A DNA stretch of 64,000 nt from Spirosoma terrae. GTDB taxonomy: Bacteria > Bacteroidota > Bacteroidia > Cytophagales > Spirosomataceae. Shown one piece after another: positions 9,886 to 17,658 of this stretch (its first letter is position 1; the number at the start of each line of letters is the position of its first letter). Under the pieces are notes generated by a model that made no database searches, had not been told where the DNA came from, and worked only from the letters and a program-made list of their open reading frames with translations. The DNA lies in NCBI RefSeq assembly GCF_010435915.1, contig NZ_JAAFZH010000019.1, positions 1-64,000 on the forward strand. The letters are read 5' to 3'. Made by a program: the position numbers and the translations under genes.

Positions 9886-11157
9886 TCAGGACAGGTTTTT
9901 GGCCAGCACACCCATCGTTTCGCGCTGACGTTTTTCCACAAATTTCTGCGCTTTCGCTACTTTGGCTTTGGCCGCTTTCGGATCTTTCGCCATAGCCAGC
10001 ACCGCTGGAACAATTTTCGCTACGTCGCTGGGCGTATCCATATCGAACAGCCATTCGTTTAGGCCAATATCCCGCCACATAGCTCCTTTGCTGGTCTGCT
10101 CTTCAAACCGACAAACGATGGCCGGAACGCCCTGCGCAATGCACATAATGGGAGAGTGCATCTCCAGTCCAAACAGTCCCGCCGACCGGATATACGTACT
10201 GACGGCCTCATCGGTCAGCCAATAATGATCGCGCCAGACAACTTTTTTCTTCACATCGTCGGGGAGCGGGTCGTACAGCATTTCCTTACCGATACGTACC
10301 TGGGTTCCGTTTTCGGGCACAAGCAATACTTTGAGCGGGGTTTGCCGAACCACCTGAATAATGGCTTCGCGGATAGGAGCGTTGTCCTGCTCTTTCATTT
10401 TATCGTTGTACGCCCGTTTGGCTTCGTTGGGTGCCTGTTTTTTGCTGGGCAACTCCCACCAGGGCGAAAACCGATACTGCGGAATGGCACACAAGAATTT
10501 CCCCGGCTCCAACCCGTGTTCCTTTAAAAATGCATCGGCCGCTGCATCGTCTCGAAGATCGACGGCAAAAGCACCATCGGGACAAAACTCCATGATCGGG
10601 CATTTTACGCCATTCTTTCGGGCAAACTCCAGCGATACCGAATCCCGGAAATAAGCAAATTTGGCGTTGGTCAGCAGCTCAATATCAATAGGATTGAATT
10701 TACTACGTTCCTCGGGAAAGCCATAAACGCCCGGAAACGTAATGCCATAAATGCCGTAGGGTTTTCCCGTTTCGTTTACCCAGCGTTCTATGTCCTTACG
10801 CGCCACCAGCTGCGGCCCGGACCCGTGCAGCATAAACACGCAATCGGTAAAAGCTTTCTGGATTTCCTCCGGTGTTCGGATAATCGGTACGTTGGGGAAT
10901 CGCTTACGTAACATTTCCTCTACGCCGTTTCCCACGTTCGAGGGCCACAGCCGTACCTGTACATCGGGCAGGTATTTTTCGAGCAGCGTTAATACGCCCG
11001 GTGTATGCGCAATGTCGCCGATGTTTTCGGTTTGCCACGACGAACGCAGAATAATAGCTTTAGACGCTACGTTGCCCGCTTTTAGCGAAGAAAGTGAACC
11101 TAAAATCAACCCGGCGATACCCGGAACCTGCTGAAGAAAATCGCGTCGGTTTAGCAT
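9886..11157 (-). CDS. Exported polysaccharide pyruvyl transferase family protein, copy 1
   Basis: 423 residues. The Tat-like start NRRDFLQQ precedes the mature domain from about residue 33. Family features are a Rossmann-like first half with Asn45-Ile-Gly-Asp48, followed by HGSGP and FRDSVSLEFA. The C-terminal motif GLEMHSPIMCIAQGVP ends the substrate site. Characterised members (CsaB, Pvg1) are cytoplasmic or Golgi enzymes that add ketal pyruvate from PEP to sugars and carry Arg-Leu-His in this last motif. Here it is Glu332-Met-His334. Export and the changed Arg argue against ordinary PEP-dependent transfer. It is the last gene of the PL8 locus and a close paralogue of the next gene (long identical stretches). 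Confidence 0.85.
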   Translation of the reverse strand: MLNRRDFLQQVPGIAGLILGSLSSLKAGNVASKAIILRSSWQTENIGDIAHTPGVLTLLEKYLPDVQVRLWPSNVGNGVEEMLRKRFPNVPIIRTPEEIQKAFTDCVFMLHGSGPQLVARKDIERWVNETGKPYGIYGITFPGVYGFPEERSKFNPIDIELLTNAKFAYFRDSVSLEFARKNGVKCPIMEFCPDGAFAVDLRDDAAADAFLKEHGLEPGKFLCAIPQYRFSPWWELPSKKQAPNEAKRAYNDKMKEQDNAPIREAIIQVVRQTPLKVLLVPENGTQVRIGKEMLYDPLPDDVKKKVVWRDHYWLTDEAVSTYIRSAGLFGLEMHSPIMCIAQGVPAIVCRFEEQTSKGAMWRDIGLNEWLFDMDTPSDVAKIVPAVLAMAKDPKAAKAKVAKAQKFVEKRQRETMGVLAKNLS

Positions 11158-11181
11158 TATTTCGAATTACAGTTAGACAGG

Positions 11182-11274
11182 TTTTTTTGACAGGATTAAC
11201 AGGATTTTCAGGATTTATTGCGTTGAATATTGATAACAAATCATGTTCATCCTGTAAATCCTGTCGAAAAAAAA
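11182..11274. repeat. Inverted CAGGAT-rich extragenic repeat
   Basis: The gap between pyruvyl-transferase copies 1 and 2 has a left part with GACAGGATTAACAGGAT near 11189-11205. Its imperfect complement, with two ATCCTGT/AATCCTGTC units, lies near 11249-11265, flanked by T and A runs. It can fold into a long hairpin. The CAGGATT unit occurs at least three times in the left arm. It could attenuate or process the operon transcript before the last gene. Confidence 0.7.
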
Positions 11275-11278
11275 TCAG

Positions 11279-12601
11279 TTACGCCATTACATTTTTCTTT
11301 ACATACCCCATTGTTTCGCGCTGGCGTTGCTCTACGTATTTTCGAGCTTTAGCCGCTTTTGCTTTGGCCGCTTTGGGGTTTTTGGCCATTTCCAGTACCG
11401 TGGGTGCGTAACGAGCAATATCTTCTTCCTTATCAAAATCAAACAGCCAGTCGCCCAGACCAATGTCTTTCCACATGGCTCCTTTGCTGGTTTGTTCCGC
11501 AAAACGCCCCACGATAGCCGGAATGCCATTGCCGATGCACATGATGGGCGAGTGCATTTCCAAACCAAACAAGCCCGCCGACCGGATATACGTACTAACA
11601 GCTTCGTCGGTGAGCCAATAGCGGTCGCGCCAGACTACTTTCGCTTTTACATCGTCGGGAAGTTTATCGTACAGAATCTCCTTGCCGAGTTTGACCTGCG
11701 TTTCATCTTCAGGACAAATCAGCACTTTCAGCGGAGTTTGCCGAACAACCTGGATAATGGCTTCACGAAGGGGCGCGTTGTCGTGTTCGCGCATGGCCTT
11801 GTTCCGTGCGTCACGTTCTTCATTGAACGGGGTTTTCTTGCTTGGAATTTCCCAATAGGGGGTGAAGCGCGTCCGCGGAATCACGCACATAAACTTGCCC
11901 TCCTCCAGACCATGCTCCTTCATGAACGTAGTGGCAGCCGCATCGTTACGTAGATCAACGGCAAAAGCTCCATCGGGGCAGAACTCCATAATGGGCGATT
12001 TTATGCCAATATTCTTCGCGAACTCCAGCGACACCGAATCCCGGAAAAGCGCGAATTGTGCTTTTTTGAGCATCTCGACGGCTTGCGGATTAGGCGTTAC
12101 CACAGCCTTCGGATCGGGGCTGTAGACGCCAGGAAACGTAATGCCATACACACCAAACGGTTTGCCAGTTTCTTTATCCCATTGTACTACGCTGCCAGTC
12201 GCCACCAGCGACGGACCGGAGCCATGCAGTAGAAAGACACAATCGGTAAAGGCTTTCTTAATTTCCTCCGGTGTTCGGATAATCGGTACGTTCGGGAACC
12301 GTTTGCGCAGCAGCTCTTCTACGCCATTATCCACGCTCGACGGCCACAGCCGTACTTCTAGGTCGGGCAGGTATTTTTCGAGCAACGTTAGAACGCCCGG
12401 CGTATGACCAATATCGCCAATGTTGACCGTTTGCCACGATGAACGTAGGATGATGGATTTTTTAGTGGCCAGACGGTCTGCGGCCAGACCTGGTTGTGTT
12501 TCGGTTAATTGCGCCAACGCCGGAATGCTGGACAGCAACCCAATCAGAGCGGGCGTTTGTTTCAGAAAGCTGCGACGGGTTGACAGGGTTTCGTTATTCA
12601 T
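11279..12601 (-). CDS. Exported polysaccharide pyruvyl transferase family protein, copy 2
   Basis: 440 residues with a Tat-like signal (STRRSFLKQTP, then hydrophobic to about residue 30). The body is colinear with copy 1: Asn60-Ile-Gly-Asp63, RTPEEIKKAFTDCVF, HGSGP, FRDSVSLEFA, FCPDGAFAVDLR and the terminal motif GLEMHSPIMC with Glu348-Met-His350. Copies 1 and 2 are plainly a recent duplication by the extent of shared sequence. It sits 10 bp downstream of copy 3 and 121 bp upstream of copy 1. As in the other copies, the Arg of the family Arg-Leu-His motif is Glu. A cell-surface or periplasmic role on a glycan is inferred from export and the operon. Confidence 0.85.
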   Translation of the reverse strand: MNNETLSTRRSFLKQTPALIGLLSSIPALAQLTETQPGLAADRLATKKSIILRSSWQTVNIGDIGHTPGVLTLLEKYLPDLEVRLWPSSVDNGVEELLRKRFPNVPIIRTPEEIKKAFTDCVFLLHGSGPSLVATGSVVQWDKETGKPFGVYGITFPGVYSPDPKAVVTPNPQAVEMLKKAQFALFRDSVSLEFAKNIGIKSPIMEFCPDGAFAVDLRNDAAATTFMKEHGLEEGKFMCVIPRTRFTPYWEIPSKKTPFNEERDARNKAMREHDNAPLREAIIQVVRQTPLKVLICPEDETQVKLGKEILYDKLPDDVKAKVVWRDRYWLTDEAVSTYIRSAGLFGLEMHSPIMCIGNGIPAIVGRFAEQTSKGAMWKDIGLGDWLFDFDKEEDIARYAPTVLEMAKNPKAAKAKAAKARKYVEQRQRETMGYVKKNVMA

Positions 12602-12611
12602 TGCGAATGCA

Positions 12612-13922
12612 TTAAGAAGTCAGTTTAACAAGCTTACGCACGACCTGCATCGATGCTTTTTGGCGGTCGGCCACTACCTGCATAGCCATACGGGCTTTTT
12701 CTTTAGCTTTTGGATAGTTTTGATGAATCTGCATCAGGGTCGTGTTCATCGTGTCGGCTGAGGTGGTGTTAATGTCGAACAGCCACTCATTCAGGCCAAT
12801 ATCGCGGAACATCCAGCCCTTGCGCCCGTGCCAGATGGAACGGGCATGAATCACCGGAACGCCCAGCGCCAGCGCCATAATGAGCGAATGCGGTTCCATG
12901 CCAAATACTGTGTGAGCGCGGGCATAGACCGACATCGCTTCGTCGGCGCTCCAGAACGTATCACGGAAAACAACGCGGGGTTTTACGTCGTCGGGCAACG
13001 TAGCGTACAGCATCGTCCGGCCATATTTGGTTTCCTTGACCGACTCGGGGGCAATCAATACCTGTTGCCCGGTTTTTCGGACCCAATTAGTAATTACCGC
13101 GCCGGTTTTAGTCATCCAGTCGCGGTTTTGGGCCTGCTGTTCAGGCGTTGGGTTGGCGGGGTTCAGGAAACTGCTCTTGCCGTGACCATCGAGCGGGGCC
13201 GTATTCGTACGGATCACGACCGCCAGAAATTTACCCGCTTCCAGCCCGGTCTGTTTGAGGTAAGCCAGTCCTTTTTCTTCGTCGCGCACATCGATACCAA
13301 AACAACCGTCCGGCCCGAATTCGAGTACGGCAGGCTTGAATTTATTTTCCTGCAAATAGTTCAGCGAATCTTTGTCGCGGGTGTAAATGAAAGCGGCTCG
13401 GTTCAGTACGTCGCGGAAAATCAAATCGGAGGGGGAGGCAAACTTATCGAACGACTGGCCGTAGAGCCCAAACGGGATGTTACGTTCGTAGCAATAAAGC
13501 ATCGGCGTGAGGTTCCCCATCGGCGCATTCCATTCGAAGCTGAACAGCCCGTAATTCATCGGCATGCCCGAATTATGAATGTATAGATTGGCTTCGTTGA
13601 ATGCCTTCATAACGGGGCTATCGGGTTTGTCGGGAGCAAATTCGCCCGACACCAATTTGACTTTCGGGAAGTTTTTAGCCACCAGCGCTTCCGTAACGGG
13701 GCGGGGAGCCGCATGCCAGAGCACAACCTGCGCTTCGGGTACGTAGCGTTCCAGCAGACGTAGCGTTCCGGGCGTGTGACCGATGTCGCCAATGTTCATA
13801 TCGTTCCACGATGACTTGAGCAGAATAACGGGCTTAGCGGCTGCGAACGATGGCTGAAACGGAAGTGCCGTGGCGGCCATCGACAGGCCAGATACCTTAA
13901 GGAAATGTCGGCGTGACGTCAT
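12612..13922 (-). CDS. Exported polysaccharide pyruvyl transferase family protein, copy 3 (divergent)
   Basis: 436 residues; Tat-like signal TSRRHFLKVSG with cleavage likely near AAA at about residue 29. It keeps the family frame (Asn43-Ile-Gly-Asp46, TRDKDSLNYL, FGPDGCFGIDVR, and GMEPHSLIMALALGVP at the end) but is clearly more distant from copies 1 and 2. Those are much closer to each other. The altered motif reads Glu343-Pro-His345, so Glu for Arg is shared by all three while the middle residue varies. It starts 6 bp after the PL8 gene stops, so they are translationally close and probably act on the same polymer. Confidence 0.85.
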   Translation of the reverse strand: MTSRRHFLKVSGLSMAATALPFQPSFAAAKPVILLKSSWNDMNIGDIGHTPGTLRLLERYVPEAQVVLWHAAPRPVTEALVAKNFPKVKLVSGEFAPDKPDSPVMKAFNEANLYIHNSGMPMNYGLFSFEWNAPMGNLTPMLYCYERNIPFGLYGQSFDKFASPSDLIFRDVLNRAAFIYTRDKDSLNYLQENKFKPAVLEFGPDGCFGIDVRDEEKGLAYLKQTGLEAGKFLAVVIRTNTAPLDGHGKSSFLNPANPTPEQQAQNRDWMTKTGAVITNWVRKTGQQVLIAPESVKETKYGRTMLYATLPDDVKPRVVFRDTFWSADEAMSVYARAHTVFGMEPHSLIMALALGVPVIHARSIWHGRKGWMFRDIGLNEWLFDINTTSADTMNTTLMQIHQNYPKAKEKARMAMQVVADRQKASMQVVRKLVKLTS

Positions 13923-13928
13923 AATTAG

Positions 13929-16166
13929 TTAAGCTTTCGGGAAGGACTGTACCTGTGGACGACCAGCTTCCGGACCCTCCGGGAACGTAAACGTCGTTGC
14001 GATGGGCTTTGCCGATGCGGTCGAATCCTGCACTCGTACCGTCACCTTTCCGGCACGATGGGTCGGATTACCGACGGCCAATGTCCACTTATTGTTCGTA
14101 CTGCGTCGCCATTGCACCATGCAAGGCTGGTCGACAGTCAGTTTACGCTGATTCGGTAAGTCGAGCGAACCCGGTTTCCAGAAGATAACCTGCGCCAAAT
14201 CGGGGAGCGCAATGGCCTGTATCGTATTCGTATTGGCGACAATAGTTGGCGACTGAAAAGCGGCAATATCGGCCGGTTTAAGACCCGGTGCCACTACGTA
14301 GCTGTATGTGAACCCTTCTTTCGAACCCGATTTGTCGTGTTCAATCCAGAGACTGAATACGTCGCCCTCAATGGCCGGAGGTGGGTTTTTAGGGTCTTCG
14401 CGGGCTTCGCGGTGCGGTGCCGTGTTGAGTGTTTTCCAGGGGGCTGACTTGCGCTCAGTACGGATACGTAGGTTCGTTGCCTGCGGGAAGAGATACGTTA
14501 CGCCGTCGTGGTGGACCCATCCAGCCTTTGTTTGGGTATGGGTTTCGCCGTTGGGCAGCGTAGCAGTTTGTTCACTGGTAGTCACGGCGCCCTTGGCCCA
14601 GCATTGATTTATGCTTGTTACAACGGGCAACGTAGCGTCGTAAGACCGGATGCTTGCGCCCAGACAGACAACAACGTTATCCAGAAAAAACCAGGCTTTC
14701 TGCGCGTGTAAGCCAGCCCGGTGAACTTCCATGGATGATGCGCCCAGTGTTCCGTCGGATACGCCACCCGCCCAGTCACTACCGCCGTATGAACCAGCGC
14801 CCCAGCTGTGCAAGGGTAAGGGTACACTCGGATTGTACACACAACTCACCCCCGGCACTCGTCGCCAATCCCAAAGCGGGAAAATGTTTCGATATTCCTC
14901 ACCGGTCTGCATCAGGCACATGGCTCCATCGCCGAGATGATAGCCTAATTCGTTTTGCTTTCCGCCCGATTCGTGGCTGTACACCCGACGCGACGACATG
15001 CGGGATGATGCCTGAAAACTGGGGCGGTTGTGCGCTACGTAGTCCGACATCCAGAAAACCCGATTGCCGACCGGAGCCGTGTTGGGTTCCGCTTCGCCCC
15101 GCATCCGACGAGCAAATGCCTGAAGTTCGGCCTGACGTTTGCCGCCAAACGGGATCAAATGATCGCAGGCGGCTTCGGTTCCGAAACCGGAGTCATGATC
15201 GGGACCATGCTTTACCGGCCAGGATACCATTCGTCCTACGGTCGTAAAATCAAGCGAACGGCCCCGCGTAAGTGGTTGCTGACCATCGAGGACGTAGCGT
15301 GTCAGTGTTTCAATTTTGTCGGGCGCAAAAGCCAGCGATGTGTTACGTAGCGCCAGTGCCAGCGCCGTAGCGTCGCGGGAGAAGCCAAGACCGTATAATC
15401 CGCCCGAATAAAACTGGGGACCGTGCTGGTGAAAACTGTAATCAACCTGAATACTTTCTCGCCGACCCGGGCCAATTTCCCGTTCGGCCTGTTTGGCGTA
15501 ACGCGCTACGTAGGCGGCATCGTTCGACAGTAATCCGGCCAATACCTGAATGGTAGCTTCGTGCATCAGGTTTTCGCCCGTTGCCGGAGAGCCGGAATAG
15601 TCCAGAACGCCATCGGGCCGCACGCACGTTTTCAGGATCGTCACGATCTGCGCTTTTTCGGTTGCCGACAATTCATTGCCCATCAGCACAGCAGCCTGTC
15701 CCAACGCTAGCGGTGAGCCAATCTGATAAAACCAGCCCGCCGATGGGGGATGAGGCTTTCCTAGCCACACGCTCAATGCCCGATGCAGTGCGCTGGCCAG
15801 TTCGCTACGTGGCTGACCCTTCGCTTCGTGAAAGGCTCCTGCCAGTTTCAGAATGCGGGTGCAGTGGCCGTATCGTTTGATGCCTTCGTGCTCGGGTTTG
15901 AACTGTGCTTCCAGATCAGGCCAATGACCAGTCGGGTCTAACGTAGCAAGCAGTTGTTCCGTGCTTATCCAGTTTACTTCCGGGATAAGGGTCAGATAAT
16001 GTTCGGCGAGCCGTTGCTGAATAAGCCCCAGTTCTGACGGAGCCGCCGTCGGGTCAAGCAGTTGTGTCAGGCCGAAACCGGGCCATAGTAGCCCTAGCCC
16101 TCCAATTGCCCCACCAGTCGATTTAAGGAAGGTACGCCGATTGGGCAAGCGATTTTCTTCGTGCAT
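13929..16166 (-). CDS. Polysaccharide lyase family 8-like enzyme (hyaluronate/chondroitin/xanthan lyase type)
   Basis: 745 residues with a Tat-like signal (NRRTFLKSTGG). The N-terminal alpha/alpha toroid (about 45-390) carries the PL8 signatures: TGENLMHEATIQVLAG with Asn199, SFHQHGPQFYSGG with His248, and RGRSLDFTTVGR at about residues 301-312. Beta-sandwich domains follow. PL8 enzymes cleave uronic-acid-containing polymers (hyaluronan, chondroitin, xanthan) by beta-elimination using Asn, His, Tyr and Arg. The spacing from His248 to Tyr258 is one residue longer than the His-x8-Tyr I recall from characterised members, so the Tyr role could fall on Tyr253 or Tyr258. It lies directly after SusD and before the three pyruvyl-transferase-like genes. 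Substrate is not readable from sequence. Confidence 0.85.
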   Translation of the reverse strand: MHEENRLPNRRTFLKSTGGAIGGLGLLWPGFGLTQLLDPTAAPSELGLIQQRLAEHYLTLIPEVNWISTEQLLATLDPTGHWPDLEAQFKPEHEGIKRYGHCTRILKLAGAFHEAKGQPRSELASALHRALSVWLGKPHPPSAGWFYQIGSPLALGQAAVLMGNELSATEKAQIVTILKTCVRPDGVLDYSGSPATGENLMHEATIQVLAGLLSNDAAYVARYAKQAEREIGPGRRESIQVDYSFHQHGPQFYSGGLYGLGFSRDATALALALRNTSLAFAPDKIETLTRYVLDGQQPLTRGRSLDFTTVGRMVSWPVKHGPDHDSGFGTEAACDHLIPFGGKRQAELQAFARRMRGEAEPNTAPVGNRVFWMSDYVAHNRPSFQASSRMSSRRVYSHESGGKQNELGYHLGDGAMCLMQTGEEYRNIFPLWDWRRVPGVSCVYNPSVPLPLHSWGAGSYGGSDWAGGVSDGTLGASSMEVHRAGLHAQKAWFFLDNVVVCLGASIRSYDATLPVVTSINQCWAKGAVTTSEQTATLPNGETHTQTKAGWVHHDGVTYLFPQATNLRIRTERKSAPWKTLNTAPHREAREDPKNPPPAIEGDVFSLWIEHDKSGSKEGFTYSYVVAPGLKPADIAAFQSPTIVANTNTIQAIALPDLAQVIFWKPGSLDLPNQRKLTVDQPCMVQWRRSTNNKWTLAVGNPTHRAGKVTVRVQDSTASAKPIATTFTFPEGPEAGRPQVQSFPKA

Positions 16167-16198
16167 AAGTAGCTGTATCTAAAGGAAATCCTTGCCTG

Positions 16199-17644
16199 TT
16201 AATAGCCTGGGTTCTGCACCAGTTTCGGGTTCGCATCCATATCGTTTTGCGGAATCGGAAGCAGATTATGAAACGGTTGAATGGTTGCGTTACGCGAAAA
16301 GCTGTTTTCCGCTTTCACGGCATCAACCAGCCGACCCGTCCGTACCAGATCAAACCGACGGCTATTTTCGAACGTCAGTTCCAGCCGGCGTTCGAGCCAG
16401 ACTGCTTCCTTAAACTGCTGATAGCTAAGCCCACTGAGCGCAGTCAGACCGGCGCGGGTCCGCACCCGATTGAGGGCCGCGTATGCTTCGGGGGTTGGGC
16501 CACTGTTTGCTTCATTGAGGGCTTCGGCCTGCATCAGCAATACATCGGCATAGCGCAGCACGGGAATGCTGGTTCCTTCGCCCCCGGAGGTTTTGGCCGT
16601 TTTATCCCATAGCTTCTGAAACGAAACCGCTTTGGTTGGGTCAGGGTCCGTAACTGACAGATTGGTCGTTACGCCGTTGTATACGTAGGACGTTATGAAC
16701 GTAACGGCTTTCCGCTTGTCGTCGGGGGTATAGGCGTTAAACAGGGAAGGACTCACGCGGGCAATTCCGGCACCACCGCTGGGGTAGATCAATGCCTGCC
16801 GCACCCCGAAATTTCGTCCAAGTCCGTGGCCCCGAACATCAGTCAGGTATTGAACCTCAAAAATATTCTCTTTTCCACCTCGGGCCGAGAGCGCAAATGC
16901 ATCGGCAAAATTGGCGTATAGGTCATAAACTCCCAAGTCAATAACTTCTTTTGCTTTGGCGGCTGCCTGCGCCCAATAGGGTGAATTGGCGGTGGTACCG
17001 GCACGGGTCAGATATACTTTTGCCAGTATGCCTTTGGCCGCTCCCTGCGTGACCCGGCCAGTTTCGGCGGCTGGGTATGACTTGGGCAGCACACTTTCGG
17101 CTTCTTTCAGATCCGCTTCAATCAGCGCATAAACATCGGCCAGCGGTGAACGGCCCACTTCCAGCCCTTCCAGCGACGTTGTTTCTTTGGTTATTAGCGG
17201 CACGTCGCCGTAATACCGTACCAGATTGAAATAATGGAGTGCCCGCAGAAATTTGGCTTCGGCTACGTAGCGTTTTTTGAGGGTTTCGTCCATCGGAATT
17301 CCCGGCAGCCGATCAATCACCGTATTGGACCGGTTGATTCCCCGATATCCCTGGGCGTAGGTCCCAATCAATGAGTTGGCGGGGGTAAGATTGTAACGCC
17401 AGAGTAACGGCCGATTGGCGTCGCCCGTCAGAAACGGAATGGCCTCGTCGGTGGTCGTAATGTCGATGTTGGGATCGAGGTTGCCGATGGCATTGTAGCA
17501 GGCCCCCAGTGCGGCCCGGGCGTCATCGGCGGTTTTGTAATACGTAGCGTTGGTCAGGTTGGTAACGGGCGACAGATCGAGCTGGTTTTCGCAACCGAAC
17601 GCCATAAATACCGGAATGATCAGCAGAAGACGGTTTAGTTTCAT
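16199..17644 (-). CDS. SusD/RagB family glycan-binding lipoprotein
   Basis: 481 residues. A lipoprotein signal ends in FMAFGC with lipid-acceptor Cys18, so it is outer-membrane anchored at the cell surface. It has the SusD layout: TPR-like helices with LRALHYFNLVRYYGDVPL and YAALNRVRTRAGL, and the C-terminal family ending of the type PIPQNDMDANPKLVQNPGY. SusD binds oligosaccharide and lids the SusC channel. It starts 14 bp after the SusC stop and is followed 32 bp later by the PL8 lyase, so all three are co-transcribed. The ligand is presumably the PL8 product. Confidence 0.96.
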   Translation of the reverse strand: MKLNRLLLIIPVFMAFGCENQLDLSPVTNLTNATYYKTADDARAALGACYNAIGNLDPNIDITTTDEAIPFLTGDANRPLLWRYNLTPANSLIGTYAQGYRGINRSNTVIDRLPGIPMDETLKKRYVAEAKFLRALHYFNLVRYYGDVPLITKETTSLEGLEVGRSPLADVYALIEADLKEAESVLPKSYPAAETGRVTQGAAKGILAKVYLTRAGTTANSPYWAQAAAKAKEVIDLGVYDLYANFADAFALSARGGKENIFEVQYLTDVRGHGLGRNFGVRQALIYPSGGAGIARVSPSLFNAYTPDDKRKAVTFITSYVYNGVTTNLSVTDPDPTKAVSFQKLWDKTAKTSGGEGTSIPVLRYADVLLMQAEALNEANSGPTPEAYAALNRVRTRAGLTALSGLSYQQFKEAVWLERRLELTFENSRRFDLVRTGRLVDAVKAENSFSRNATIQPFHNLLPIPQNDMDANPKLVQNPGY

Positions 17645-17658
17645 GATCGGAGGGCGGT

